From contig NZ_JAATJK010000001.1 of NCBI RefSeq assembly GCF_011927785.1, positions 2,046,001 through 2,110,000 of the forward strand: a DNA stretch of 64,000 bases, in the 5' to 3' direction. The first letter of the stretch is position 1; every line of letters begins with the position of its first letter. This document shows positions 8,411 to 16,744 of the stretch, one piece after another. The DNA is from Micromonospora profundi. Lineage in GTDB: Bacteria > Actinomycetota > Actinomycetes > Mycobacteriales > Micromonosporaceae. The notes beneath the pieces are model-generated. The model made no database searches, had not been told where the DNA came from, and saw only the letters and a program-made list of their open reading frames with translations. The translations under genes were made by a program, and so were the position numbers.

Positions 8411-9832
8411 GTGGAGCCGGTGCACACGGTGCGCAAGGGGCTCACGGCCAATGGTGCCGGTCTGGCCGGCGACCGGGTGGTGGCCGTGGGCAGCGCCGCC
8501 CGGGTCCTGGTCGCCGCCACCGCACGGGCGCTGCGCGGCGCGGACTGCGCGGATCTCGGGCAGGCCGGGCCGATGTCCCGCTTCCCGGGCGCCCCCGAGC
8601 CGGTACGCCGCGCGGTGGCCACCCGGGCCGCCGGCCGGGTCGTGCTCACCGACGGCCAGGTCGACGAGGTGGACGGGGCGCGGGTGGCGCGCTGGTTCGT
8701 CGACCAGTACCCGAGGGGGCAGTACCCGGGCGTGCTTCTCGGCGGCCCGCACGGCGCTGCGGCGCATCTCGCGGTGGCCCTCGGTGTGCCGTGGCTGCCG
8801 ACGGGCTTCGAGATGACAGCGCAGTGGCCCGGCGGCGCCGTGGACCGCCCGGCCGAGGCACTGGAGCACGGTGGGGCGCTCGCTGCCCGGCTGCACGCCG
8901 GCAACCCGGACCTGCACCTGCGCCAGGTGCACTGCCCGGCCAGCCGAGGATCGTTGAGCGGGGTGACGGTGTCGCTGGCGGCGCGCTGGCGGACGCTGCC
9001 GGCCGCGTACACGCAGTTCCTCACCGACCGGTTGAGCGCGGGGGCCCCCGTCGTGCTGGTCCGCGACGCGCGGAGCTGGCCGGTGCTGGAGCGCGGTCCC
9101 GGCCACAGCTTCCAGGTCGGATGCCCGGCCAGCGGACTGGACCCGGTGGACTTCCACAGGGACAGTCACGCCCTGCGGCAGGTGCTGCGGTCCGTGGGCG
9201 GGGATGCCGCCCGGTGGGAGCCGCCGGAGGTGTCAGTGCCGTCCGGTGACGCCGAGCACGGCACGGACTCGGGTTTTGAGCTGGCCAGCAGGGACTGGGC
9301 CGCCCGCCACCAGCATCCGCTGCACCGGGTGCTGGTGCCACGACCGGCGGCGCTGAGCGCGGCGGTTGCCGACCTGTACCGGCGGTGGCTGCGCGGCGCC
9401 GGCAAGACCGGTGACCGGCTTGTGGTGGAGTGCGGCCGGTTGCTCGACCCGTGGCAGGTGGTGCGGGCGGGGCTGGTGCCGTACTGGTGCGAGAACGCCA
9501 CCCGGCGCAGCGTGGACGAGGCGGAGTGGTGGTTGGCCGGCAGCGAGGCGTTCAGCTCGGTGGACGTGCTGCCCGAGCCGCCCGGGGTCCGCTCACCCGC
9601 CCTTGCCGGGCTGCCGCAGTGGCTGGCGGTGGCGGGCTTCGGCCGGCGGCGTCGTGCCCTGGACCGGACCGCCGCCCGGGGGTACCCGGTGACCTCGGTG
9701 CCCACCCGCCGGGCGACAGAGGTGCTGCGCGCCCAGCCGTACGACCTGCCCGTTCCGCCCCCGCTGGGGGCCGCTGAGGCGCTCTCCGTGCTCCGCGACT
9801 GCGGCGGCCACCAGGGGTTGCTGGTCTCCTGA
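8411..9832 (+). CDS. Uncharacterised protein
   Basis: About 473 residues; family not recognised. Visible parts are an alpha/beta region with QYPRGQYPGVLLGGPHGAAAHLAVALGVPWLPTGFE, a central VLVRDARSWPVLERGPGHSFQVG segment, and a C-terminal region with WQVVRAGLVPYWCENATRRSVDEAEWW. The mix of G-P-H-G and conserved aromatics suggests an enzyme, but no catalytic motif was identified. No signal peptide or membrane helix. The start is uncertain: GTG 8411 follows GAGG by four bases, but GTG 8393, GTG 8420 and ATG 8573 are in frame. Codon third positions are GC-rich from about 8400 on, which favours the longer forms. Confidence 0.55.
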   Translation: MEPVHTVRKGLTANGAGLAGDRVVAVGSAARVLVAATARALRGADCADLGQAGPMSRFPGAPEPVRRAVATRAAGRVVLTDGQVDEVDGARVARWFVDQYPRGQYPGVLLGGPHGAAAHLAVALGVPWLPTGFEMTAQWPGGAVDRPAEALEHGGALAARLHAGNPDLHLRQVHCPASRGSLSGVTVSLAARWRTLPAAYTQFLTDRLSAGAPVVLVRDARSWPVLERGPGHSFQVGCPASGLDPVDFHRDSHALRQVLRSVGGDAARWEPPEVSVPSGDAEHGTDSGFELASRDWAARHQHPLHRVLVPRPAALSAAVADLYRRWLRGAGKTGDRLVVECGRLLDPWQVVRAGLVPYWCENATRRSVDEAEWWLAGSEAFSSVDVLPEPPGVRSPALAGLPQWLAVAGFGRRRRALDRTAARGYPVTSVPTRRATEVLRAQPYDLPVPPPLGAAEALSVLRDCGGHQGLLVS

Positions 9833-10054
9833 GGCGGAGCACGCCGAAACTTCCTCGCGAACCCGGGGTCCCGTGATTGAGTACCTACGGAGCGGGAACA
9901 TCGCTGACTGCGACGGCCTGATTGCGCTGCGCAGAGGCGTTGTCGCCCGCTGGCATCCCAGTCACTGACCCACTTTCCGGCCCGGTGCGTGGCTCGACCA
10001 CGCGCACGACCGGTTTCCCGATCCGGGCGGGGGACCTTCCTGAGGGAGGCGCGG

Positions 10055-11218
10055 ATGTTCGGACAGACGAGCACGGGCACGACCAGCACCACTACCACCA
10101 CGACCACACCACCGCCTACCGAGCGTGGTCTGGAGGACCTCGACTCGGCGGCACTGGCGTACGCGGCCCGGATCGAAGGGCTGCCGCCGGAGCGGCGGCA
10201 GGAGGCACGGGACGACCTGGTCCGCTTCGCGCTGCCGTTCGCCGGTCGGCTGGCCCGCCGGTACCGGGGGCGGGGAGAGCCGCTGGAGGACCTGGAGCAG
10301 GTGGCTCGCCTGGGGCTTGTCAACGCCGTCGACAGGTATGACCCGGAACGGGGCTCGTTCACCGCGTACGCGGCGATCACCATCGTCGGGGAGATCAAGC
10401 GGCACTTCCGGGACCGCACGTGGGGTGTGCACGTACCCCGGCGGTTGCGTGACCTGATCCTGGAGGTGGGGCAGGCGACGGCGGCGCTGACAAGCGAACT
10501 GTCCCGGGCGCCGTCTGTGGCCGAGCTGTCGGCCCGGCTGGAGACGCCGGAGGCGGAGATCCTCGCCGCGCTGGAGTCGGCGGCCGGCTACAGCCCGGCG
10601 TCGTTGAACGCGCCGGTGGGCGGGGAGAGCTCCGCTGAATTCGGTGACCTGGTCGGCGAGTCGGACAACGCGCTGGAATCGGTCGACGACCGGGTGACCG
10701 TCAGCGGGCTGCTGCACCGGCTGCCCTGGCGGGAGCGCCGCATCCTGGCCATGCGTTTCTACGGCAACCAGACCCAGGCGGAGATCGCCGCCCGGTTCGG
10801 CATCTCGCAGATGCACGTCTCCCGGCTGCTGTCGCGGGCGCTGACCTGGCTGCGGCAGGCGATGCTCGCCGACGCGCCGCCGCCCTGGCAGAACGGCGTG
10901 GCCGAGCCGGACCCGGGCAAGACCCGCATCTCGGTGAAACAGAACGGCGACCGGGTGGTCGTGGAGGTCGGCGGCGAGATCGATCGGGACGGCGCCGACC
11001 AGTTGCGCCGCGCGATGCTGGAGGCTGTCACCGGCCAGCCGAGCGAGGTCGTCGTCGACCTGGTCGGCGCGGGTGGCTTCGACGCCGGCGGGATCGCCGC
11101 GCTGATGGCCGGGCGGGACGCCGCGGAGCGCACCGGCGTGCCGCTGCGGCTGACCCGGGTGCAGCCGGCGGTACGCCGCTCGCTGACCGCCGCCGGTATG
11201 GCACCCGCCCGGGACTGA
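10055..11218 (+). CDS. Sigma-B/F-type RNA polymerase sigma factor with C-terminal STAS domain
   Basis: 387 residues. Order: a Thr/Pro-rich leader (5-22), sigma region 2 (about 50-120, RYDPERGSFTAYAAITIVGEIKR), region 3 (about 125-200), region 4 with helix-turn-helix QAEIAARFGISQMHVSRLLSRA (241-262), then a linker and a STAS domain (about 292-380). STAS domains are normally separate anti-anti-sigma factors; fusion to the sigma is unusual. The phosphorylation site reads FDAGG (342-346) where STAS antagonists have IDSSG, so the phosphorylatable Ser is gone. ATG 10055 follows GAGGGAGG. The likely partner is the STAS-HATPase protein at 13415-14143. It ends at a strong hairpin shared with ctaD. Confidence 0.9.
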   Translation: MFGQTSTGTTSTTTTTTTPPPTERGLEDLDSAALAYAARIEGLPPERRQEARDDLVRFALPFAGRLARRYRGRGEPLEDLEQVARLGLVNAVDRYDPERGSFTAYAAITIVGEIKRHFRDRTWGVHVPRRLRDLILEVGQATAALTSELSRAPSVAELSARLETPEAEILAALESAAGYSPASLNAPVGGESSAEFGDLVGESDNALESVDDRVTVSGLLHRLPWRERRILAMRFYGNQTQAEIAARFGISQMHVSRLLSRALTWLRQAMLADAPPPWQNGVAEPDPGKTRISVKQNGDRVVVEVGGEIDRDGADQLRRAMLEAVTGQPSEVVVDLVGAGGFDAGGIAALMAGRDAAERTGVPLRLTRVQPAVRRSLTAAGMAPARD

Positions 11219-11249
11219 CCGGGCGGCGGTCGCGACCGTATGCAACACG

Positions 11250-11284
11250 ACGAGGGCCGACACCAGCGTGGTGTCGGCCCTCGT
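11250..11284. terminator. Bidirectional hairpin terminator
   Basis: Perfect 16-bp inverted repeat, arms 11250-11265 and 11269-11284, loop GCG. It lies between the convergent sigma-STAS gene and ctaD and can stop transcription from both sides. There is no long T-run, as is common in high-GC actinobacteria. Confidence 0.85.
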
Positions 11285-11297
11285 TCGCGTACCTGTG

Positions 11298-13289
11298 TCA
11301 GCGTTCCCCGGTCTCGCCGTCGCTGTGCGGGTGCCGCCACCGCTCGTGCGGCTTCGGCGCCGCGTCGGGATCCTCCGGCGCGTCGCTGTTCTCGAAGCTC
11401 GGGCGGCGGACGTCCTCGGGCTCCGGGACGTCCACCGGCCGGGCGCCCGACTCCCGCGCCGGCTGGTACGCGGCTGCCTCGGCGGCACCGTGCGCGCCTT
11501 CGGAGGCGGGCGACTCCGGCGCGTGGTGTTCGAGGTGCATCTCGTCGGCCAGGTGCTGCGGCGGTTTGGTGGTGCGCTGGGGCAGGTCGCGGCCCAGGTC
11601 GGAGACGAACGGGCCGTACTTCAGGTCGAACGCCGGCCGCTCGGAGCGGATCCGGGGCATCCGGTCGAAGTTGCGCAGCGGCGGCGGGCAGGTGGTGGCC
11701 CATTCCAGGGAGTTGCCGAACCCCCACGGGTCGTCAACCGTCACCATCGCCCCGTAGCGCCAGGACTTCCACGCGTTGTAGATGAAGAACAGCGTGGACA
11801 GGCCGAGGACGAAGGCGAAGATGCTGGAGATCGTGTTGAGCGTGGTGAAGCCGTCGGTGGGCAGGTAGTCGGCGTACCGGCGGGGCATCCCCTCGTTGCC
11901 CAGCCAGTGTTGCACCAGGAAGGTGCCGTGGAAGCCGATGAACATCGTCCAGAAGTGCGCCTTGCCGAGTCGCTCGTCGAGCAGCCGGCCGGTCATCTTC
12001 GGCCACCAGAAGTAGTAGCCGCCGAACAGGGCGAACACCACGGTGCCGAAGAGCACGTAGTGGAAGTGCGCCACGACGAAGTAGCTGTCGTGGGTGTGCC
12101 AGTCGGCAGGCGGGCTGGCCAGCAGCACCCCGGTGAGCCCGCCGAGCAGGAACGTGACAAGGAAGCCGACTGCGAACAGCATCGGTGTCTCGAAGGTGAG
12201 CTGGCCCTTCCACATGGTGCCGATCCAGTTGAAGAACTTCACGCCGGTGGGCACCGCGATCAGATAACTGAGGATGCTGAAGAACGGCAGCAGCACCTGG
12301 CCGGTGGCGAACATGTGGTGCGCCCACACCGTCATGGACAGCACGGTGATCGCGGCGGTCGCCAGCACCAGCCCGGTGTAGCCGAAGATCGGCTTGCGCG
12401 AGAACACCGGGATGATCTCGGTGATGATGCCGAAGAACGGCAACGCGATGATGTACACCTCGGGATGGCCGAAGAACCAGAACAGGTGTTGCCAGAGCAT
12501 CGGGCCGCCGGTGGCCGCGTCGTAGACGTGCGCGTTGAGCAGCCGGTCGGCCGATAGCCCCAGCAGCGCGGCGGCCAGCAGGGGGAAGACCAGGATCACC
12601 AGCAGGCTGGTGAACAGCATGTTCCAGGTGAAGATCGGCATCCGGAACATCGTCATCCCGGGCGCGCGCAGGGTCAGGATCGTGGTGATCAGGTTGACCG
12701 CGCCGAGGATGGTGCCCAGGCCGGAGACGACAAGGCCGAGGACCCACATGTTCGCGCCCACGCCGGGGCTGTTCGAGGCGTCGCTGAGCGGGGTGTACGC
12801 CGTCCAGCCGAAGTCCGCCGAACCCTGCGGCGTGAGGAACCCGCCGATGACCATGAGGCCGCCGAACAGGTACAACCAGTACGCCAGCGCGTTGAGTCGG
12901 GGGAACGACACGTCGGGCGCGCCGATCTGGATCGGCACGATGTAGTTGGCGAACCCGAAGGCCGCCGGGGTGGCGAACAGCAGCAGCATCACCGCGCCGT
13001 GCGAGGTGAAGAGCTGGTTGTACTGCTCGGCCGAGAGGATCTGCATCCCCGGGCGGGCCAGCTCGGCCCGGATCAACATCGCCTCCAGCCCGGCCACCAG
13101 GAAGAACGCAAACGAGGTCAGCAGGTACAGGATGCCGATCTGCTTGTGGTCGGTGGTGCCGAGAAACCTGATCAGAGAGTTGCCGGGGACCGGTGCCCGT
13201 ACCGCTCCGGGGAAGCCCCCGAAGCGGGCCGGTGCAAGGATCGCCGGGCCCCGATCTCGACCGGGTTCCGTGGTTACCCGCTTGGGCAT
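11298..13289 (-). CDS. ctaD: Cytochrome c oxidase subunit I (aa3-type)
   Basis: 663 residues. Catalytic heme-copper subunit of the terminal oxidase, which reduces O2 and pumps protons across the cytoplasmic membrane. Twelve membrane helices can be traced from [19 protein letters not shown] onward. Diagnostic motifs include the copper-B/heme region [30 protein letters not shown], and the heme-ligand region [15 protein letters not shown]. The family core ends near [10 protein letters not shown]; a polar tail of about 95 residues follows, longer than typical actinobacterial CtaD. It is isolated from ctaCEF. A GTTT-N15-GGGTA promoter lies 44 bases upstream, placing it among the stress-type promoters of this window. 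Confidence 0.97.
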   Translation of the reverse strand: MPKRVTTEPGRDRGPAILAPARFGGFPGAVRAPVPGNSLIRFLGTTDHKQIGILYLLTSFAFFLVAGLEAMLIRAELARPGMQILSAEQYNQLFTSHGAVMLLLFATPAAFGFANYIVPIQIGAPDVSFPRLNALAYWLYLFGGLMVIGGFLTPQGSADFGWTAYTPLSDASNSPGVGANMWVLGLVVSGLGTILGAVNLITTILTLRAPGMTMFRMPIFTWNMLFTSLLVILVFPLLAAALLGLSADRLLNAHVYDAATGGPMLWQHLFWFFGHPEVYIIALPFFGIITEIIPVFSRKPIFGYTGLVLATAAITVLSMTVWAHHMFATGQVLLPFFSILSYLIAVPTGVKFFNWIGTMWKGQLTFETPMLFAVGFLVTFLLGGLTGVLLASPPADWHTHDSYFVVAHFHYVLFGTVVFALFGGYYFWWPKMTGRLLDERLGKAHFWTMFIGFHGTFLVQHWLGNEGMPRRYADYLPTDGFTTLNTISSIFAFVLGLSTLFFIYNAWKSWRYGAMVTVDDPWGFGNSLEWATTCPPPLRNFDRMPRIRSERPAFDLKYGPFVSDLGRDLPQRTTKPPQHLADEMHLEHHAPESPASEGAHGAAEAAAYQPARESGARPVDVPEPEDVRRPSFENSDAPEDPDAAPKPHERWRHPHSDGETGER

Positions 13290-13332
13290 GGCATTCTCAC
13301 CCCGTCGTGACGGCAGAAAGGACGGGCGTACC

Positions 13333-13356
13333 TACCCGACCCTCCCACCATAAAAC
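13333..13356 (-). promoter_or_regulatory. Sigma-F/B-like promoter of ctaD
   Basis: On the minus strand GTTT (13356-13353), a 15-base spacer and GGGTA (13337-13333), matching the actinobacterial sigma-F/B consensus. The -10 lies 44 bases before the ctaD start codon. Confidence 0.65.
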
Positions 13357-13414
13357 CAGGCGAGAGCGGTAATTTCGGTCAGATCGCCGGTACCGGTGGA
13401 AGCACCCCGAACCG

Positions 13415-14143
13415 TCAGGTCGCGGGCAGCATCGCCCAGACGGCCTTGCCCTGGCCCGCCGGCACGCTGCCCCACCGCTGCGCCAGCTCCCGGACCAGCA
13501 TCAGCCCACGACCACCCTCGGCCCGCAGGTTGGCCTCGGCGGGCCGGGCCGGCGCGCCGCTGCCGTCCACCACTGCCAGATGCAGGTACTGCCGGCGCAG
13601 GGTCACCGTCACCTGCATGGGCGTGCCCGCGTGCCGCACGACGTTGCCGACAAACTCGCTGAGCACCAGGGCGGCCGGACCGGCGGCGTTCGGCAGGTTC
13701 CACCGGGTGCACGCGTCGCCCACCAGCTCCCGGGCCCGCCGGCAGGCCTCGGCCACCGGCTCGAACCGGGCCCGGACCCGGAACGGCGTGGCCGCGCCCG
13801 CGATCCGGGTGGCCTCCGCGCAGTCCGCTGACACCGGCACGACACGGCACGTCGTCGACTCCGCCAGCCAGCGGGCGGCGACCGGCGGCGGAGCGCAGAG
13901 CACCACAGGCACGGCAGGCCACTCCTCGGCCCGCCGGGCCGTCGCCGCGAAGACCGACAGCGCCAACCGATCCCGTACGGCGACGTCGGTGAGGTCGACC
14001 ACCAGCGCCTCCGGCTGGGTGGCCAGCGCATCGCCCAGCGCCTGGTGAACGGTGCGCATCGTGCCCAGATCCAGCGGACCGCTGAGCCGAACCACCGCCA
14101 CCGGCGCCGCGTCACGCACCTCGCAGACGATCCGGTCGGACAT
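13415..14143 (-). CDS. STAS-HATPase fusion, anti-sigma-factor-like (RsbW-type) protein
   Basis: 242 residues. An N-terminal STAS-like domain (about 5-105) is followed by a GHKL ATPase domain (about 125-242) with intact N-box E163/N167/H171 in LSEFVGNVVRHAG, G1 DGSG (193-196) and G2 GGRGLML (210-216). RsbW/SpoIIAB-type proteins bind sigma factors or phosphorylate STAS antagonists with ATP. In its own STAS part the usual DSSG reads VRDRLA, so no phosphorylatable Ser is present. ATG 14143 follows GCGAGG. It is separated by ctaD from the sigma-STAS gene, and its own sigma-F/B-like promoter suggests feedback control. Alternative: a phospho-independent serine kinase regulator. Confidence 0.85.
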   Translation of the reverse strand: MSDRIVCEVRDAAPVAVVRLSGPLDLGTMRTVHQALGDALATQPEALVVDLTDVAVRDRLALSVFAATARRAEEWPAVPVVLCAPPPVAARWLAESTTCRVVPVSADCAEATRIAGAATPFRVRARFEPVAEACRRARELVGDACTRWNLPNAAGPAALVLSEFVGNVVRHAGTPMQVTVTLRRQYLHLAVVDGSGAPARPAEANLRAEGGRGLMLVRELAQRWGSVPAGQGKAVWAMLPAT

Positions 14144-14181
14144 GGAACCTCGCTTCGGCTGGTGTGTCGGGATCTGCGAAC

Positions 14182-14206
14182 TACCCGACGTCGAGCCGCA
14201 CCAAAC
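14182..14206 (-). promoter_or_regulatory. Sigma-F/B-like promoter of the STAS-HATPase gene
   Basis: On the minus strand GTTT (14206-14203), 16-base spacer, GGGTA (14186-14182); the -10 ends 38 bases before the ATG. An anti-sigma gene under its own sigma factor would form a negative feedback loop. Confidence 0.65.
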
Positions 14207-14274
14207 CGGCCCGCCACGCGCCGCTGCCGCCGACGGCGGACACGCCCTCGGCGGCAGCGACTGGTGCGGGCAGG

Positions 14275-15432
14275 TCAGACGGGTTGCAGGCGCGGCGCGC
14301 TGGCCAGCTCCCGGACCCGCTCGTACAGCTCGACGTAGCGCTGGGCCATCACCGCAGGCGTGAACCGCTGCGCGGCAACCCGGCGGCACTCGTCGGCGTC
14401 GAGAAGGTCGGCGGCCAGGACGAGATCGGCCAACTCCTCCTCGTCGGCGGTGAGCAGCCCGGTGCGGCCGTGCTCGATCAGTTCCGGCAGGCAGCCCCGC
14501 GCGGTCGCCACCACGGGTGTGCCCAGGGCGAGCGACTCGACCACCGCCGTACCGCCCGGCTCCTCCCAGCGCAGCGGAAACAGCGACGCACGGGCGCTGG
14601 CGAGCAGGTCGTCGCGTTCCTGACCGGCCACCGTGCCGACCCAGCGGACCAGATCACCGTCGACGTGCGGGGCCACCTCGTCGAGGAAGAACCGCACGTC
14701 CGGGTTCTGTCGGGCCTCGTCGCCGGCCGCCGCCAGATCGGCCGGGCGATGGTACGGGCCGACCGGCCCCGCCAGCACCAGCGGGAAACCGACCCGCTGC
14801 GCGAGCCGGGCGCCCACGTCCTGCCCCTTGCCCGGATTGATCCGGCCCAGGATGAGCAGGTGCTCGCCCTTGTCGGGTCGCTGCCGGCGGTCGGCGTCCA
14901 CGGCCAGCGGGGTGGACAGGTGCACGTGACCCACCGAGTGCTCGCGCAGCGCCAGTGGGGCGCGGGCCAGCTGGGAGGCGGAGACGCCGTTGACCCGGAC
15001 CCGGTCGCCGCCGTCCAGGCTTCCGTACAGGTCGGGGTGCTTGGCGAGATCCCAGTGCAGTGTGTGCAGGGTCGGCGGCCCGGACGGCCCCATCGCCGCG
15101 AGGGTGGCCAGCCCCACCGCCTCCACGTGGTCGTGCACCAGGTCGATGTCGTCGCGTGCGTGCAGCTCCCGGACCACCCCGGCAAGGTGCGCCTGGGCGA
15201 TCCCGCAAACCTGGTTGTACGGCCGTTGCAACGACGCGAACTGCCCGTCGGCGAAGACCGACACCTTCTCGTCCACCGGCAGGGTGCTGCTCTGCACCGA
15301 GGCGAGGACCACGCGTACGCCGAGTCGGCGCAGCTCGGGCACCAGGGTGGCGATCACGTTCTCGATGCCGCCGTAGCCCGGTGGGGGCACCGACAGCCAC
15401 GGGCCGGCGTTCATCAGCACGGTGAGGCTCAT
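14275..15432 (-). CDS. Glycosyltransferase family 4 (GT-B fold)
   Basis: 385 residues. The N-terminus WLSVPPPGYGGIENVIATLVPEL is typical of GT4 enzymes that bind an acceptor near a G-G-I/T-E loop. The C-terminal domain carries LILGRINPGKGQDVGARLA and the nucleotide-sugar E-x7-E region WEEPGGTAVVESLALGTPVV. It transfers a sugar from NDP-sugar, probably in the cytoplasm; acceptor unknown. It lies downstream of gpgS on the same strand (106-base gap), so a shared role in glucosylglycerate, polysaccharide or glycolipid synthesis is possible. Confidence 0.85.
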   Translation of the reverse strand: MSLTVLMNAGPWLSVPPPGYGGIENVIATLVPELRRLGVRVVLASVQSSTLPVDEKVSVFADGQFASLQRPYNQVCGIAQAHLAGVVRELHARDDIDLVHDHVEAVGLATLAAMGPSGPPTLHTLHWDLAKHPDLYGSLDGGDRVRVNGVSASQLARAPLALREHSVGHVHLSTPLAVDADRRQRPDKGEHLLILGRINPGKGQDVGARLAQRVGFPLVLAGPVGPYHRPADLAAAGDEARQNPDVRFFLDEVAPHVDGDLVRWVGTVAGQERDDLLASARASLFPLRWEEPGGTAVVESLALGTPVVATARGCLPELIEHGRTGLLTADEEELADLVLAADLLDADECRRVAAQRFTPAVMAQRYVELYERVRELASAPRLQPV

Positions 15433-15538
15433 CGGATTCCGCCCTTCGGTAAGGCGGCGCTCCCACGCCGCGCGGTCGTGCTCACGGTGCCGTTGGTTCG
15501 CGCCTGCGGGGCTCGCAAGATCGGCTCACTTTTCGCGC

Positions 15539-16549
15539 TCACGCGGCGGCCACCCGTCGACGCGGCACCCGGTGACGCAGCTCCGCCAGCGGCGGGCGCT
15601 CCTCGATGGACACGTCGCTGACCACGATCTCGCGGTCCAGGTTCGGCAGGGTGTCCGATCCGCCCCGACGGAACTGCGTCAACAGGGCCTCCGGCACCGT
15701 GTCGGGCGCCGCCCAGCCGCGCCGCTGCAACCGCGACCAGGCGGTCAGCATGATCTGGGCGGACATTCGGCCGAGGGCTGCCGTGTCCTGGTGGCGGTGC
15801 TTGCGTTCGCCCAGGTCGACCTGCGCCAACGCGTCCAGGCCGACAAGGTCCAGCAGGTCGATCAGCATGGCCGTCTCCACCCCGTACCCGGAGACGAACG
15901 GCACCCGGGCCAGCACGTCGCGGCGGCCGGCGTACTCACCGGCGAGCGGCTGCACGAAGCCGGCCAGCTCGGGCCAGAAGAGGTTGAGCAGCGGGCGGGC
16001 CATCAACTCGGTCACCCGGCCCCCGCCGTCGGGCTCCACGCTTGCCGTGCCCACCAGGGGCCGGTGGTAGAAGCCCTTCACGAAATCGACCGACGGGTCG
16101 GTGAGCAACGGGCCGAGCAGCCCGCTCACGAAGTGCGGTCGGAACTCCCGTAGGTCGGCGTCGATGAACGCCACCACGTCCCCTTCGGCGGCGGCGAGCC
16201 CGGCCCAGAGGGCGTCGCCCTTGCCGGTGAGCCGGGGCAGCCCGCGGGTCATCACGTCCTGGCTGACCACCTCCGCGCCGGCGGCCCGGGCCACCTGAGC
16301 GGTGCGGTCGGTCGACCGCGAATCCACAACGATCAGTTCGTCGACCAGGGCGACCCGGTCCATCAGGTGCTCGCGGATGGTGGACACGATCGCTCCGACC
16401 GTGGCCTCCTCGTTGCGCGCCGGCAGCACCACGCTGACCCGGCTCTCCCCCTTGGCGCGCAGCAGCCGGCGCGCCGGCCAGTCCGCTGCCGAGGTCGTCC
16501 GGTACGTGGCCCACGCCTCCACCACCGGTGACACGGTCGTATCCCGCAC
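15539..16549 (-). CDS. gpgS: Glucosyl-3-phosphoglycerate synthase
   Basis: 336 residues, GT-A fold, GT81-like. GpgS joins glucose from NDP-glucose to 3-phosphoglycerate, first step toward glucosylglycerate and, in mycobacteria, methylglucose lipopolysaccharides. Motifs: SVVLPARNEEATVGAIV, VDSRSTDRTA, the metal-binding D-A-D in AFIDADLREFRPHF, PLAGEYAGRRDVL and GYGVETAMLIDL. Start: GTG 16549 is preferred because AAAGGGGG precedes it and the N-terminus then matches family length. An upstream in-frame ATG near 16673 (MHRERDN) would add about 40 basic residues. It diverges from the Gfo/Idh gene. Confidence 0.88.
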   Translation of the reverse strand: MRDTTVSPVVEAWATYRTTSAADWPARRLLRAKGESRVSVVLPARNEEATVGAIVSTIREHLMDRVALVDELIVVDSRSTDRTAQVARAAGAEVVSQDVMTRGLPRLTGKGDALWAGLAAAEGDVVAFIDADLREFRPHFVSGLLGPLLTDPSVDFVKGFYHRPLVGTASVEPDGGGRVTELMARPLLNLFWPELAGFVQPLAGEYAGRRDVLARVPFVSGYGVETAMLIDLLDLVGLDALAQVDLGERKHRHQDTAALGRMSAQIMLTAWSRLQRRGWAAPDTVPEALLTQFRRGGSDTLPNLDREIVVSDVSIEERPPLAELRHRVPRRRVAAA

Positions 16550-16676
16550 GGGCACCCCCTTTGTTCGTGCGTGGAATAGCGACAGTGCTTCTTCCCACTC
16601 GCCACCACGCGCTAACCGTTTCCGGAGCAACAGCTTGATCACGGTGGTGACATTGTCGCGTTCCCGGTGCATGAAC

Positions 16677-16701
16677 GTTTGATTGCGCACACCCCAGGGG
16701 A
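16677..16701 (+). promoter_or_regulatory. Possible sigma-F/B-like promoter, weak match
   Basis: GTTT (16677-16680), 16 bases, then GGGGA instead of GGGTA, 43 bases before the Gfo/Idh ATG. One mismatch in the -10; listed as tentative. Confidence 0.3.
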
Positions 16702-16744
16702 CTGCTCCCATCGAAGGAGAAACGTTCTCGAAAGAGGTTGTTGA

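Noticed and set aside
10013..10035. GTTT-N14-GGGAC before the sigma-STAS gene
   Set aside because: The -10 is poor and would leave almost no leader before the ribosome binding site.
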